Origin: Norana najaformis
Taxonomy: Eukaryota; Annelida; Clitellata; Crassiclitellata; Hormogastridae
Assembly: GCA_964023275.1 (NCBI GenBank)
Contig: OZ029914.1
Location: 12,134,341-12,198,340, forward strand
Length of the DNA stretch: 64,000 nucleotides
Direction: 5' to 3'
Shown here piece after piece: positions 45,246-55,869 of the stretch. The notes beneath the pieces were generated by a model. That model saw only the letters and a program-made list of their open reading frames with translations, was not told the DNA's origin and did not search any database. A program made the position numbers and the translations under genes. Positions within the stretch are counted from its first letter, which is position 1; the number at the start of each line of letters is the position of its first letter.

Positions 45246-46385
45246 TTACTTGGGCATTTCCCTGTCCTTGAGAATTGTTTTGTTAAACTTGCTGTTGTAG
45301 AAATGATTTTTTTGGTCCGTTCGATGATGGCCATTCCCAAAATGCATTGGTCTTGCAATTTGCTCTAGGTTTTTGTCCTGGGCCTTTTGTTCCGCCGTAT
45401 CGTGGTGTGTGGAATGGGTTTGTTTACTTTCCCACTGAATACCATTATGGTTTGCATTAAAAGGCCTTGGCTTATAACCCTGCTTTTGCTCGAGGTGGTT
45501 TACCTTCCTTCCCTCTTGCGTGCATTCATAGTGGAGATTGGCAAAGTCAGCCACTTCAGCAGCAGTTCGGGGCTTTCTCGCCTCCACAAAATATCGAGTA
45601 TCACTTGGCAAAGACTCTTTAAGTCTTTCCAAAATTACATCATCTTTAAGAGCATCAAAATTAGTAATATCCTTTGACTCTAAATAATATTGAAACACAT
45701 CACGCAACTGATCTAAAAACTGTGGGTATGACTGTTTGCCTGTTCTGTGCATGGATCTAAATTTATCCAGATAGAACTTTGCGTTCATCCTACATGCGCT
45801 CATCAATGACGATTTCGTTTGCCTGTAATCGGCACAGATTTCCATAGGCAATCTGTTGTAATGCATTCTAAGGGAGGAATTTAACAAAGATGGAAGAAGC
45901 CTAGCCCGTCGAGCTTCCTCAATACCATGCAAAAACGCAACCTTCTCGAAAGAATGGAAATAGGAAACCGGATCTTCAGATTCATGCATGTTGGGTAGTT
46001 TTGCATAAGCAGACATAGCAGTAGCATCTACATCAACTCTTGCGTTATTAGATTGCAACAGACCCAACTGTGCTTTCTCACACAGTAAAACGAGTTCTAA
46101 TTCCATCCTCTCTCTTTCAGCCTGCACTTTCTCTTTCTCAGCCTGCACTTTCTCTTTCTCAGCCTGCGTACGTTCTTTCTCAGCTTGAATCAGTTTCAGC
46201 CTCATCTGGCCTTCGCTGATACTAGCTTCGCCTGTCTCAACTTCTTCCACTCTATCTTCGCCTCCCTCTACATCTCCATTTCCCTTCAGCAATCGTATCA
46301 TTTCACGTTTATCTAAACCCTCTGGGTTGATATTTCTCCGTCTGCACTCTTCTTCCAGATCCTTCTTTTTCATTTTGTCAAACAT
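45246..46385 (-). CDS. LTR element gag-like protein
   Basis: 379 residues, ATG start. It opens with a SAP-like helix (KKKDLEEECRRRNINPEGL), then a strongly charged coiled coil of repeated QAEKEKVQAEKE units (about 75-100). The capsid-type region follows (YAKLPNMHESEDPVSYFHSF, FLDQLRDVFQYYLESKDI, LKESLPSDTRYFVEARK), of the sort found in many animal Gypsy gag proteins. No CCHC knuckle is evident at the C-terminus. The frame is intact. It packages the element RNA. Confidence 0.75.
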   Translation of the reverse strand: MFDKMKKKDLEEECRRRNINPEGLDKREMIRLLKGNGDVEGGEDRVEEVETGEASISEGQMRLKLIQAEKERTQAEKEKVQAEKEKVQAERERMELELVLLCEKAQLGLLQSNNARVDVDATAMSAYAKLPNMHESEDPVSYFHSFEKVAFLHGIEEARRARLLPSLLNSSLRMHYNRLPMEICADYRQTKSSLMSACRMNAKFYLDKFRSMHRTGKQSYPQFLDQLRDVFQYYLESKDITNFDALKDDVILERLKESLPSDTRYFVEARKPRTAAEVADFANLHYECTQEGRKVNHLEQKQGYKPRPFNANHNGIQWESKQTHSTHHDTAEQKAQDKNLEQIARPMHFGNGHHRTDQKNHFYNSKFNKTILKDREMPK

Positions 46386-46904
46386 TTCAATATAAAATTC
46401 TTCCAGTTAATACAGTGCGACAAATGACAAATCTCTATAAGTTTCACGTATACCAACAGACACGCTAAGATAATTCAATAATATAACGTAACAATAATAG
46501 TAATGGTTTAGCGGCTTCTGCCTTCACACTCTCAAAAATCACAAATCGCAGTGCTTCTCTGAAACACAGAAAAAATGACGAATGATCAGTTATTAACGAC
46601 TCGGAATGCATTCACCAGATTTCGTTCCAGATTTGTCGAATGTGTAGTTTTGGGTAAACTGCCGCATCCGCTGGAGAATGATTTCTTGTTGAGCTCCGAC
46701 CTCCGTTACACTGCGTCACTTGTTGCTGGCTTTTCCAGACTCCTCCTTTGGTTGCTGAAATGGTAGTTGTTTGTTGAAACGGTTGTTCCCTTGGTTGTTC
46801 TTATCGGCTTAGTTCGTCTCAGCACATCGGTCGAATCCTGTAGATGTCGGCGTCACGTTGTAGGTATCCGTTGACACACGAAATCAAGTCCTTCACTGTC
46901 ACAA

Positions 46905-47360
46905 TGTACTGAAAGAAAAGATTTTGCTTGCGAGTCCTGCGATGCGATGGATCGCTGGCGAACACAAGTCTCCTTTCAGGATATGGTGGCGAGCGGTGCT
47001 ATTGATATGGCTTTATCTTCGGGGGACTTTAGGCCTTTAACAGCACGCGGGTTCGTGAATGGATCAGTCCGACCGTACAGAGACTTAACACCGATTCTTT
47101 CTTTCACACGTATACTACACGTATTTACACCGTATTTACAACAAATTCAGCAAACTCAGAGTCTATGATTCACATCGGCCTATTAGTCTAGCGAGGTCCG
47201 TTTAAGAGATATAGGTTTATTATCTTTCTTCTGTTCTCCGGAACCTAACGCCTCTTTCGACCGTTGTTTAGCGAATCCCTTCTTCGCTTCGCACCCTTCC
47301 TTAACTTTCCCCTTCGTCTGTCAATCACCCAGCTTCTCCCTTTCGCCATCCGATCAGCTC

Positions 47361-47395
<35 letters not shown>

Positions 47396-47593
47396 CTCTC
47401 CCTCTCCCTCTCTCTCGTTTACTTCTGCCTGTCAACTACGGGCGTCCTATCCGCCTCTCGTTAATTACATCCGCTGTTCCCCAGTGTTCCATGCAAATTA
47501 ATTACACACACAATAGCTAAATTATCCGACGTAATACAATCTACAAGATGCAAAACCCTAAAATCCTCATTGTCTTTACAACTTTTCACTACA
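46905..47593 (-). repeat. 5' LTR of the Gmr1-like element
   Basis: 689 bp, TGTAGT...AGTACA on the minus strand, matching the solo LTR at 27820-28515. Contains a (CT)n run at about 47365-47410. The internal sequence starts TTGTGACAGTGAAGGACTT, where the primer-binding site should be; I cannot name the tRNA. Outside the LTR the sequence is the start of repeat R copy 2. Confidence 0.85.
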
Positions 47594-47877
47594 GGCCGAT
47601 TACTTAAAATTTATATTTAGCTCTCTGTTACAGCCTCTGGGATATTTTGCTTACTATGCTAAGACAGTGAAAGTTTCCATACACTATGTGGCAAAGCCAT
47701 ACGACCGTCTAGGATGTGAAAATTCCTTCCGACTGATCCGCATAATACATTGCGTCAAATAGATGGTCACCAGTTGTCACCGGTATCATAGTGTGCGCTG
47801 TCTTATTATTTATTAAACATTTATTAAGCGCCACTATCTAGTGATTAAGCATCAACTGATGGCGCTGAGCAAATGTG
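47594..47877 (+). repeat. Repeat R, copy 2, left part
   Basis: Matches 40443-40715: CGATTACTTAAAATTTA, AAATTCCTTCC, ATAATACATTGCG, GCGCTGTCTTATTATTT, AAGCGCCACT.TCTA. It is separated from its continuation at 51475 by an inserted LINE. Confidence 0.75.
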
Positions 47878-47879
47878 AT

Positions 47880-48515
47880 GATTTGGTAACCCCTTTCAAG
47901 CAGAATTTGAATGATGAGCTTAACGTTTACCATCTGAATAACAACTTAATACCTGCTGAACAATTTGTATATCGACATTTTCACTCAACTGAGACTGTCG
48001 TCTCGAAGGTTTTATCAGACGTCTATTCAGCCGCTGATAGAAAGAAAGTAACACTCCTTGTCATGCTTGACTTAGATTCTGCCTTTTATACCGTCGATGA
48101 TCGGATTGCGCTTAAGAGGCTACATCCCAGATTTGGTCTGACAGACACTGTGCTGCAGTGGTTCGTTTCTTACTTATCTGACAGTTCGCAGCGAGTACGG
48201 TATGGCGGACTGACTTCGGAAGTTGTGCACCTTACCTGTGGAGTACCCTGTGGCAGCGTATTTGGACCTGTAGTATTTGTCTTGTATACATCTGATGTTG
48301 TCACTGTCCTCACGCATTTGAGGTTTTTGGCCCATGCGTATGCTGACGATTTGCAGATTCATCAACATTCTGACCTATCACCCAGTCCTGCGTTATAGTA
48401 CCTCAACTATGGATCTGTGTACAGGAAGTACTGAAGTGGATGGCCAGCAAACAGACTCTGTTTAAATCCATCAAAAACAGAAATAAACTGGCTTACCTCT
48501 TGACGCTATCTTAAC
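47880..48515 (+). pseudogene. Split LINE, part 1: reverse transcriptase
   Basis: NLNDELNVYHLNNNLIPAEQ, HSTETVVSKVL, VMLDLDSAFYTVDD (motif A), CGVPCGSVFGPVVFVLYTSD and AYADDLQIHQH (catalytic motif C). After a stop at 48398 the frame limps on to WMASKQTLF and NKLAYLLT-like residues around 48440-48510. 5' truncated: no endonuclease. Its continuation, PPNPVLLSDVHIAPSTCVR, is at 50595, so about 2.1 kb of other DNA now divides the gene. Confidence 0.8.
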
Positions 48516-48590
48516 CCTCATCCACATTGGTCATGAAAGTCACGTTATTGCATACCTGGGGTCCGTCTGGACCCCAAAGGGTTATAATGC
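48511..48590 (+). repeat. Possible piggyBac-type terminus
   Basis: At the point where the LINE breaks off the sequence is TTAACCCTCATCC, i.e. a TTAA target followed by CCCT as in piggyBac ends. It is followed by the short palindrome GGGGTCCGTCTGGACCCC and AAAGGGTTATAA. No transposase is attached. If right, a non-autonomous piggyBac-like insertion opened the LINE here. Confidence 0.35.
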
Positions 48591-48746
48591 ATGCTTCGAG
48601 TGATATTTGCATTCCGACATCAAAACGGCCTAAGTTCTTCTAGAAACATAGTAACACATAATAGTTTTCATTAAGTAGGTCCTAACTAGTCACGGAAAGA
48701 ATATTTTTATTACACAAATCAGGTACCCGTCAAATGTTATATATAA

Positions 48747-50594
48747 CACTGGCCAACAGAAAAATTTTTTTTCTTGTTGCCTTCGGTTTTAGACCTGTTC
48801 TTGGGGTAATTTTGGGCGCTGATTCAGAAAATGTCATTGGATTGAGTGCATCAGGTCTAGTTTCTGAGATATCGTCGATTTTGTAAAGAAAACCCAGTCC
48901 ACTCTTTAAACGATGTCTTTGGCAAAACTAAAATGTCATAATAAGCTTTATTTATGGCTAATTATAATTCTTGCTGATTCATATAATGCCTACATCCTTA
49001 TAATGTAAAATCAGCATATCTTGCCGCGTGCTGAGATATTGCTGATTCAACGAAATAACTATTCCGTAGCCTACAGCTTACTCAGCACTAAATTCATGGC
49101 CTCATTTAGAATTTATTTGTGCTTATACAGCGTTTCATGGTTTCGAACTATGTAAATAGATTATGCTGAAGTCAGCATTTATAGCCTATATAAACCGCCT
49201 CCTGAAAGCTAGAGCAGCCGCAGTCGTCTTAGGGCATATTAAGAGTTGGTCGCAAGAACAATCTGTGAATGTGAACATTAAATAACTACATGTTCTTACT
49301 ATTTTTTAGGTTAGTCACTTAATTCCTCAGATGCGAACATCCTTAAGGTTATGGCTACTTCCAGACGGAGCTGCATTAACCATCCAGACATATTCTGCTA
49401 CATTTGTGGGGAATACACACTAGAAGCAAACAGGAAACCGATTTCAGAGTTTGTAAAAAGAGCATATGTAGGTTATTTTGGTGTCAAACTTGGAGATCAA
49501 GATAAGCAATGGGCTCCTCATACAGTATGCAAAACTTGTATTGAACAATTGCGCCACTGGACAACTGGAAAGAGAAGCTGCCTGAAATTTGGTGTACCGA
49601 TGGTTTGGAGGGAACAGATAAACCACTTCGACGACTGTTACTTTTGTATGGTTAATATCATAGGCATCAATCGAAATAATCGTCACAAGTTGTCTTACCC
49701 TGATATACCTTCAGCCAGGAGACCTGTTCCGCATTCGGATATTGTACCAGTTCCACCTTTTCGCGAACTACCTCAGCTCTCAGACGATGACACTTGCATG
49801 TCCAATATCGGACAAGATGACGAAAGTGAAGAAAGTGGGGGCAGTGACAGTGATTTTCAATCAACTTCACACAGTGAACGTTTTGACCAAAAAGAGTTGA
49901 GTGATCTGATCAGGGACTTAAATCTTTCCAAAGAGTCCTCTGAATTGCTTGCGTCCAGACTAAAGGAAAAGAATGCACTTCAGCCTGGAACGAAAATTAC
50001 AATTTATAGAAACAGAGAAAAGGATTTGCTGCCATTCTTTACCGAAGACAACAACCTAGTATTCTGTAATGATATCAGCAACTTATGGAAGAAAATTGGT
50101 CTGTCGGATTACAGCCCAGATGAGTGGCGTCTTTTTATCGACAGTTCAAAACGTAGTCTGAAATGTGTGCTTTTAAATAACGGCAACAAATTTGGTTCTA
50201 TTCCAATCGGTCACTCGACCAGGATGAAAGAAGAGTACAATGCCATCTCTTTAGTACTGGAAAAGATAAAATACAAAGAACATCAATGGGTAATTTGTGT
50301 AGACTTGAAGATGGTAAATTTCCTCCTTGGTCGAGAAAGTGGCTACACAAAGTATCCCTGCTTTTTGTGTCAGCTTTGGGACAGTAGAGCCAAGCATGAA
50401 CATTGGACAAGAAAAGATTGGCCTTCGAGGAAAGACATGGTGGTTGGAGCTCAAAATGTAATCAAGGAATCTTTGGTGGCACGAGATAGGATCATACTGC
50501 CACCACTACATATAAAGCTAGGCCTGATGAAAGAATTTGTCAGGGCTTTGAATAAAGAAGGTTCATGCTTCGAATACATAGTACACAAGTTACC
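48747..50594 (+). mobile_element. CACTGG DNA transposon, copy 3 (right end lost)
   Basis: Starts CACTGGCCAACAG after TATATAA, so the flanking triplet is again TAA. It has GCTGATTC about 100 bp in, as in copy 2, then the CRE/TATA promoter and the transposase ORF. The coding match stops near 50594, where LINE sequence resumes; there is no right inverted repeat. A ~230-bp stretch lies between the LINE break (48515) and the transposon start. Confidence 0.8.
49167..49194 (+). promoter_or_regulatory. Transposon promoter module, copy 3
   Basis: GCTGAAGTCAGC, one change from the palindromic CRE of copy 2, is followed after 10 bases by TATATAAA (49187-49194). The ORF begins 157 bp further on. Confidence 0.7.
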
Positions 50595-50598
50595 AGGA
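49351..50598 (+). pseudogene. CACTGG-family transposase, copy 3, C-terminus missing
   Basis: Open for about 415 codons and collinear with copy 1: FCYICGEYTL, FGVPMVWREQINHFDDCYFC, LSDLIRDLNLSKES, RLFIDSSKRSLK (first Asp), CVDLKMVNFLLG (second Asp), CFLCQLWDSR, LPPLHIKLGLM. After FEYIVHKLPGR the sequence becomes LINE-derived and the frame runs on without meaning to 50679. The HFLHSH and SDEHGERF blocks, and so the presumed catalytic Glu, are absent. The protein has drifted from both other copies, so it is a third subfamily, not a recent duplicate. Confidence 0.85.
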
Positions 50599-51309
50599 AG
50601 GGTTGTCCGCCTAATCCAGTGCTGCTGTCTGATGTCCATATTGCTCCGTCAACGTGCGTACGTGACCGCGGAGTTCTAGTTGACAACCACCTATCACTAT
50701 CCTCGCATATCAATCACTTGACCAGCGTCTGCTACTACCACATTCGTCAACTGCGTGCTGTTCGTCGCTCGCTTACTCAGGAGACTGCGCATGCCTTGGT
50801 GCGAGCTTTGGTTATGTGTCGACTTGATTACTGTAATGGTGTTCTAGCGGGTTTACCACGATACTTATACAACAAACTTCAATCTGTCTTGTGTACTGGC
50901 GCGCGCGACTCGTACTCCGTCTGCCAAGTTCAGCCAGTGTGTCAGATCTGATGAGGCAGCAATTACATTGACTGTCTTTTCCACAAGGAGTTGACTATAA
51001 ACTATCTATGATTGACTACAAATGCCAGCATGGACTGGCTCCATCCTATATATCCAGGTTTTACATTCCGGTTGCGACAGTTCCTGGTCGATCCCGATTA
51101 CGTTCTGCGCCAACCGAAATATCATAGTTTCAAAGATTTATAATGCATCTGGCTCCCGTGGATTTTTTTACTCTTGCCCCACAGTGTGGAATGCCTTACC
51201 AACTAGCATCAGAGATGACACTCTTCCAATGACAAGTTTTAAAAAGAACTTAAAACTGACATGTTTAATAGGTCTGCCTAGTTTCCTGTGCATTCCTATC
51301 GATCTATAA
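50595..51309 (+). pseudogene. Split LINE, part 2: RT C-terminal region
   Basis: CPPNPVLLSDVHIAPSTCVRD, then LSSHINHLTSVCYYHIRQLR, ALVMCRLDYCNGVLAGLPR and, after a frame change, RGFFYSCPTVWNALPTSIR. This is the thumb and tail of an L2/CR1-type ORF2. The 3' UTR ends in the (TTAATAA)n run at 51412-51471. The order and orientation agree with 47880-48515 as the first part. Confidence 0.8.
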
Positions 51310-51411
51310 ACCGTGATGTTACTTAATATTTCTCGCTGGGACTTTTTAGGGTCGTTGAACGCGCCTTTGAGGCTGTTGCTAATTGCGCGCGTTATAAATG
51401 TCTGTTTAATA

Positions 51412-51471
51412 ATAATAATATTAATAATATTAATAATATTAATAATATTAATAATATTAATAATATTAAAA
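51412..51471 (+). repeat. (AATATT/AAT)n tail of the split LINE
   Basis: AATAATAATA followed by repeated TTAATAATA units. Simple-sequence tails are typical of L2/CR1 3' ends. Confidence 0.8.
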
Positions 51472-51474
51472 ATA

Positions 51475-53575
51475 ATAGCATAGTAAGCGCGTTGGGGAGG
51501 TTCGATCCCGTATTCTCCGCGTTAAGGCCTGAGCCCTCTTACCAATCGGCCACCGTGCCCCACACAATATATCATATCATATATGTTGCGTAAGAGGCCA
51601 TCATCTTGGTAATAAATGATCCCCAAATTTAAGTAAATCACAATAACTCCGCCACAGACGTATTCGAGTGGTGCCAGTGCCAAGTCTGGATAAAGGAAGA
51701 GGGTGACTAATCATCTTCATTATGACACACAGCTACTACGAACATCACCAAGCAGTAATTAATGTTCCACTGAACGCCTTCACCTGGGACAGTCTACGCT
51801 GATCACTGAACGCCTCCAACTTTGGGCGAGCTTTGCCTCCTTGTCCGCCTTCTTCATCTCGGACTTTCCAATAGACACTTAAGTAGCGAGGCCGTAAAAG
51901 ACCTGAGCCGCAAAGGCTAGGCTATACCCACATAGAATATACGGTAAATATTGCCAATACTTCAAGTTCGTCTCAGTTGGCACCCATGTGGGGCGTTTAA
52001 TGTTAACCAATTGTCTTCAAACCCATCATGTAAACTCATCATCACTTCACGCCTTGCAATCTCTGTGCAGTTCTTCACTCAAAAATGAAACACTGCTCTT
52101 TCACATATCCTATCGTGATTCTTCTTCCCCTAAGCCTATCTCTCTAACCGCCTCCATTCCAATAGGCCTACCATCCACCGTAGCCGTTTGACTGTCTGCT
52201 TGCCAGACTCATGGAGCGTAATCGTAATCTCGAGATTTCTACAGCGCCCAGCGAAAGCCAATTTGCGGGAACCAACTTATTCACATGCGCTCAGTCAAAA
52301 CAAAATCGATTGGCAGAAATGGTTGGGTTCCAGCTCAAGGTCCAAGAGTCGGGCAAGCAGACAGTCGTACGGCTATGGTGGATGGTGTTTGAAATTGTAG
52401 CGGGAATAAAGATAAGGAGAAGAGGAATAATCAGGGTAGGATTTTTGGAAAAGTAATGTTTTCACTTTTAAGTGAAAGATCTGCCCAGAAATTGCAAGAG
52501 TTGAAGTGTTGGTGAGTTCGTAAGATGTGTCAGATATTTGTCATAATTCTGAAGGGAGTTTATTTCAGAGGGACGGAGCAGCTATGACTTTGGAGCGATT
52601 TCCAAATTTTAAGGATGATGTTTCAAAGATGGATCTTTACCTGGAACTGATTTGACTTTCTGCCTATCGTTTTTGTTTTGACTGAGCGCTTGTAAACAAA
52701 CTGGTTCCCCGCGACATGGCTACGTTAGCCAGTGCAGAAATTTCTTGTTTACGATTATGATTAGAGACCTATGTTTAACCTCCATGATCAAATATTCTTA
52801 GTCGGAAAAACCATACTTTGACGGAAAAACCAAGACCAAAACCATGGACAAACCAATGACGCATAGGTTCATTATCTATAGGCCTACAAAATTGTGTTAG
52901 GACAAAACTGTAAACAGAATTTTCGACAAGAACGTTCGAATTCATCAAATATGTAAGTGCTCACGATTTCATTTCAATGTTGTGTTATTTCTATGCGAGT
53001 ATCTGCGGTATTAAGTAAAGACCAAGACAATTTTTTTGGGCACCTTTTAGCAAGTCCAGCATCCTGTTTCATTTTCACGATAAATGGCACAACTAACTTG
53101 TAAAGAAAATGAACATAAAAATCACCTCCATCGCTTGAATCTACGCTTTTAAGAAGTTACGAGAGGCATGCAATATTGATGATCGGATACATGATTTTTT
53201 GAAAGTGGGAAAAGTAAATTTTTGAGAAACACGCTCAGATGCAGGGGCCCACGAAGCCAGGGGCCGCCCGGGCCCGCAAAGGGCCAAGGCCTGGTTACTT
53301 AATTACTTAAAGCAAAACAGCCAAAGTTCAGTTTGCATAAGGACCCTTCGGAAGGATAGCTACGCCGCTGCTCAGAAGTCAGGTAGGCATGAAATGGGTC
53401 AAAATTACTTCTTTGCATATTTATAGGCCATTTCCCTGTTGTAATCGTAATCGGAATTCCGAGATTTCTACAGCCCAACGAAAGCCACGTCACGGGGACC
53501 AGCTTACTCACAGGCGCTCAGTCAAAACAAAATCGATAGGCAAAAGGGTTCGGCTCTAGGTCAAGATCCAAAAGT
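51475..53575 (+). repeat. Repeat R, copy 2, main part
   Basis: Continuation of 47594-47877 after the LINE insertion and collinear with 40731-42915. It contains the same GTGGTGCCAGTG block, the two GATTACG-tailed LINE 3' ends (52210 and 53441) and AAAATCACCTCCATCGCTTG. Its ORFs (51988-52456, 53299-53511) echo those of copy 1 and are not genes. Confidence 0.8.
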
Positions 53576-53900
53576 CAGTCGGAGAGACAGCGTGGCAGCT
53601 ACGGTGGGTGGTGTTTGGTATTAGAGGAGAGAGAGATAGAGATAAGAGGAAGAAGGGGTGTCAAGACAGGATCCGTGAAAGAGGAATGTTTTCAGTTTTG
53701 AGTGAAAGGCCGATGCAGAAATTGCAAGAAGTGGCGCATGAATGAGTTGTATGATGGGCCAGATAACTGTCGCAGTTCTGGCGGAATTTATTCCAGAGTC
53801 GTGAGGCAACTATGGTTATGGAGCCATTACCAAAATTTTAAGGATGAGACGAGGGGCGGGCGGAGAAGTGTTATAGCAGAAGAGGAGCGGGTTTAGCTGA
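53576..53900 (-). pseudogene. LINE ORF2 C-terminal tail
   Basis: On the minus strand FHSKLKTFLFHGSCLDTPS closes a LINE ORF2, followed toward lower coordinates by the GATTACG-tailed 3' UTR at 53441-53575. This shows that the dispersed 6846/41531/42776/52210/53441 units are LINE 3' ends. Confidence 0.65.
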
Positions 53901-53936
53901 TTGTGTTAGCTGTCGGAGCTTACGAAGAGTTTCGCT

Positions 53937-54085
53937 GTACAAATATTTTTATTATCAATTTTATTACAATGCCCTGCAACAAAATTTAATTTCGCATGTC
54001 CCTTGGTGCCCACAATTGAAGTCGTGCACATCGATAATTATGCAAATGTACAGGTCATGTTAATATTTTTCTTAACCAGATTTTT
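53937..54085. repeat. Dispersed repeat shared with 9383-9525
   Basis: Shared: TTATTA..AT(A)CC.TGCAACAAAA, GCATGTC.C.TGG and GAAGTCGTG.ACATC. Nature unknown. The following 54086-54590 holds no gene that I recognise. Confidence 0.5.
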
Positions 54086-54589
54086 ACGAAGATTTCATTT
54101 ATAACAGCCTCGTTTGCGTGTGAATACGCTCCAGTTCACTACTTTTTGTAAATATTCACGACCCATAGCCGCAACGATTTAGATCTACTCATAATTATGG
54201 TAAATTTTAACTCGCGATTTTCTCAACAGTAGCCGTGAGGATATCTACATCTCTAAAAATTGTAGCTGTTTACTATTTGTGATAGAAACATGGGTGTTTC
54301 ACCTAATAATTATTCAGTAATACCAGCCTGATGCAATGTTACACCGAACTCAGTTTTGATTTTTGCCCATTTTGTGAGGGCATGGTCACATATATTCGCG
54401 AAAGCCAACGTTCATGACTTTCACCTCTGGAGCCGTGGTAAACGATGTGATGTACAGAAATTGAATTATTTGAAGCTACATCTGACCCAAACATACATGT
54501 CGAATCTGTTTTAGAAAAAAGAGGCAGTTTCTGCATTGACTTCTGTTAACTGAAACTGTATTTCTGTTGTTCCTAACACTGCTAACACA

Positions 54590-54858
54590 TCATTTCTGTT
54601 CGTTCATTCATGCCATTCGTTCTATCAGTTCTTTGATGTCATTCATATCTGATCTCCTTGATTACCCACCATAGCCTAAAATCTGATTTTTCTGACCTGT
54701 TGGAATTCGACTTGGCTTGTCCAGTGAATTAGAGTAGGCCTAATCAATCGTAATAAGCTCTCCAATTGATTACGATTTCTCTTGAATTGACTCTTGATTG
54801 ATGCCTTGGGCATTTTGATAACGTCACTACAGAAGTCATCAGATCAGATCAGATATTT
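54590..54858 (+). repeat. LINE 3' end with (ATCAG)n tail
   Basis: A decayed ORF2 tail (GTTCGTTCATTCATGCCATTCG region) and TTGATTGATGCCTTGGGCATT lead to GTCATCAGATCAGATCAG. Same family as 62520-62861 and the fragment in the FAF2 intron. The 80-codon frame at 54794-55036 is not supported. Confidence 0.6.
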
Positions 54859-54859
54859 A

Positions 54860-55399
54860 AGATGCTCCAGGAATCGACTATGCAATCTTTCATATTCTAA
54901 TAGACTTGCATTGGCAGAAATGAAGCTGGATCATAGGCAGGCCTACGCTCTTAGGCAATCGCACAAAGGGGTCGTCCATTATGGACGATCGAAAAGGGTC
55001 GAGAGAAGGGTCACTCAAATGCAGACAAGGGGATAAATAAATAAATGTATATGGGAGGGGTTATGCCCAATGAGGACCGCCTAATCGGAATTTGGTGCAT
55101 AATGCTAATTAATCATAGCCTGTGACTTAAACACCTACTTCAGTTAACCCAACCATAGTTAGTTACAGTATCAGTTAACCCTTCCATAGCCGATTCGACC
55201 TACATTCCCTGTGTTTATGTTACTTGATAAGAATACTTCGCATACGGAATACAGACGTATCTCTAGGAGTGCATATTGTATGTAAGATTTTCGTGTAAAT
55301 TATGCTAAAATGTGGAATTGACTTAGCATCTGACGTGAAAAGACTGTTAAAATTAAACGTTGTAGCCTAATTATATTTTATATTGGAAACAGAATTTTA
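54860..55399. other. No gene recognised
   Basis: Contains two TTAACCC strings (55144 and 55176) in a locally repeated CAGTTAACCC..CCATAG context. No attached element is visible. Confidence 0.4.
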
Positions 55400-55760
55400 A
55401 GATTTAAATGGAAAACTCCTGAATTTCGCAAATTCTCTGCTCTTTTATCTCTTCCGTCGTTCACTCTATCTAAAACTCCTCAGGTAATCCATTCAAGACT
55501 GAAGTCTCACCTTTTCAAGAAATCCACTCTGATCAGTGTTCCCATATCTCTGAGCGTAAACACTATCCACCCTAACCTTCTCTTCCTTCCTTCTTCGGTC
55601 TCCTGGGTACCGGACTATATTCTTGAAATGGCATCTATGGACAACCCCACGAACTTGACGCAGCGTTTGTGAAAAAGCTGGTGCAGTGAGCTTAGCTTTT
55701 GAATAGCGCTTTAGACATTTCGAGTTTACGATTACGATTTCTTGTATATAGACTGCTCGT
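55400..55760 (+). pseudogene. LINE ORF2 tail and 3' UTR, plus orientation
   Basis: EFRKFSALLSLPSFTLS, VIHSRLKSHLFKKSTLI and then 3' UTR sequence (GGTACCGGACTATATTCTTG, TGGCATCT.TGGA) shared with 32905-33150 and, inverted, with 55900-56110. With the next LINE it forms a tail-to-tail pair. Confidence 0.65.
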
Positions 55761-55869
55761 TGACCTTAAATAATACTCAGGTAAGTGAACGAAAGGGAAT
55801 ACCAAGTCTGGTTGAACAATAGGCTGTTCGCTTACAAATTCATGGGAACCAGGGTTGCTTACAGCAATC

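Larger units (their letters stand above)
42916..47593 (-). mobile_element. Gmr1-like Ty3/Gypsy element, 3' truncated
   Basis: Read on the minus strand: 5' LTR (47593-46905), gag (46385-45246), protease and integrase (45180-43684), integrase C-terminus and the start of RT (43643-42912). Protease-integrase-RT order is that of Copia, yet the RT and GPY/F sequences are Gypsy-like. That combination defines the Gmr1 group. The element lacks most of RT, RNase H and the 3' LTR. It lies between the two copies of repeat R, with one R boundary at each end. Confidence 0.85.

Noticed and set aside
51485-51560. Intact tRNA in repeat R
   Set aside because: A-box-like and B-box-like strings occur, but on opposite strands, so there is no tRNA fold.
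54720-54740. A further CACTGG-family right end (TTGTCCAGTGAA, also found at the end of copy 1)
   Set aside because: The context is a LINE 3' tail with no partner terminus or inner TGCTGA motif nearby; taken as chance.
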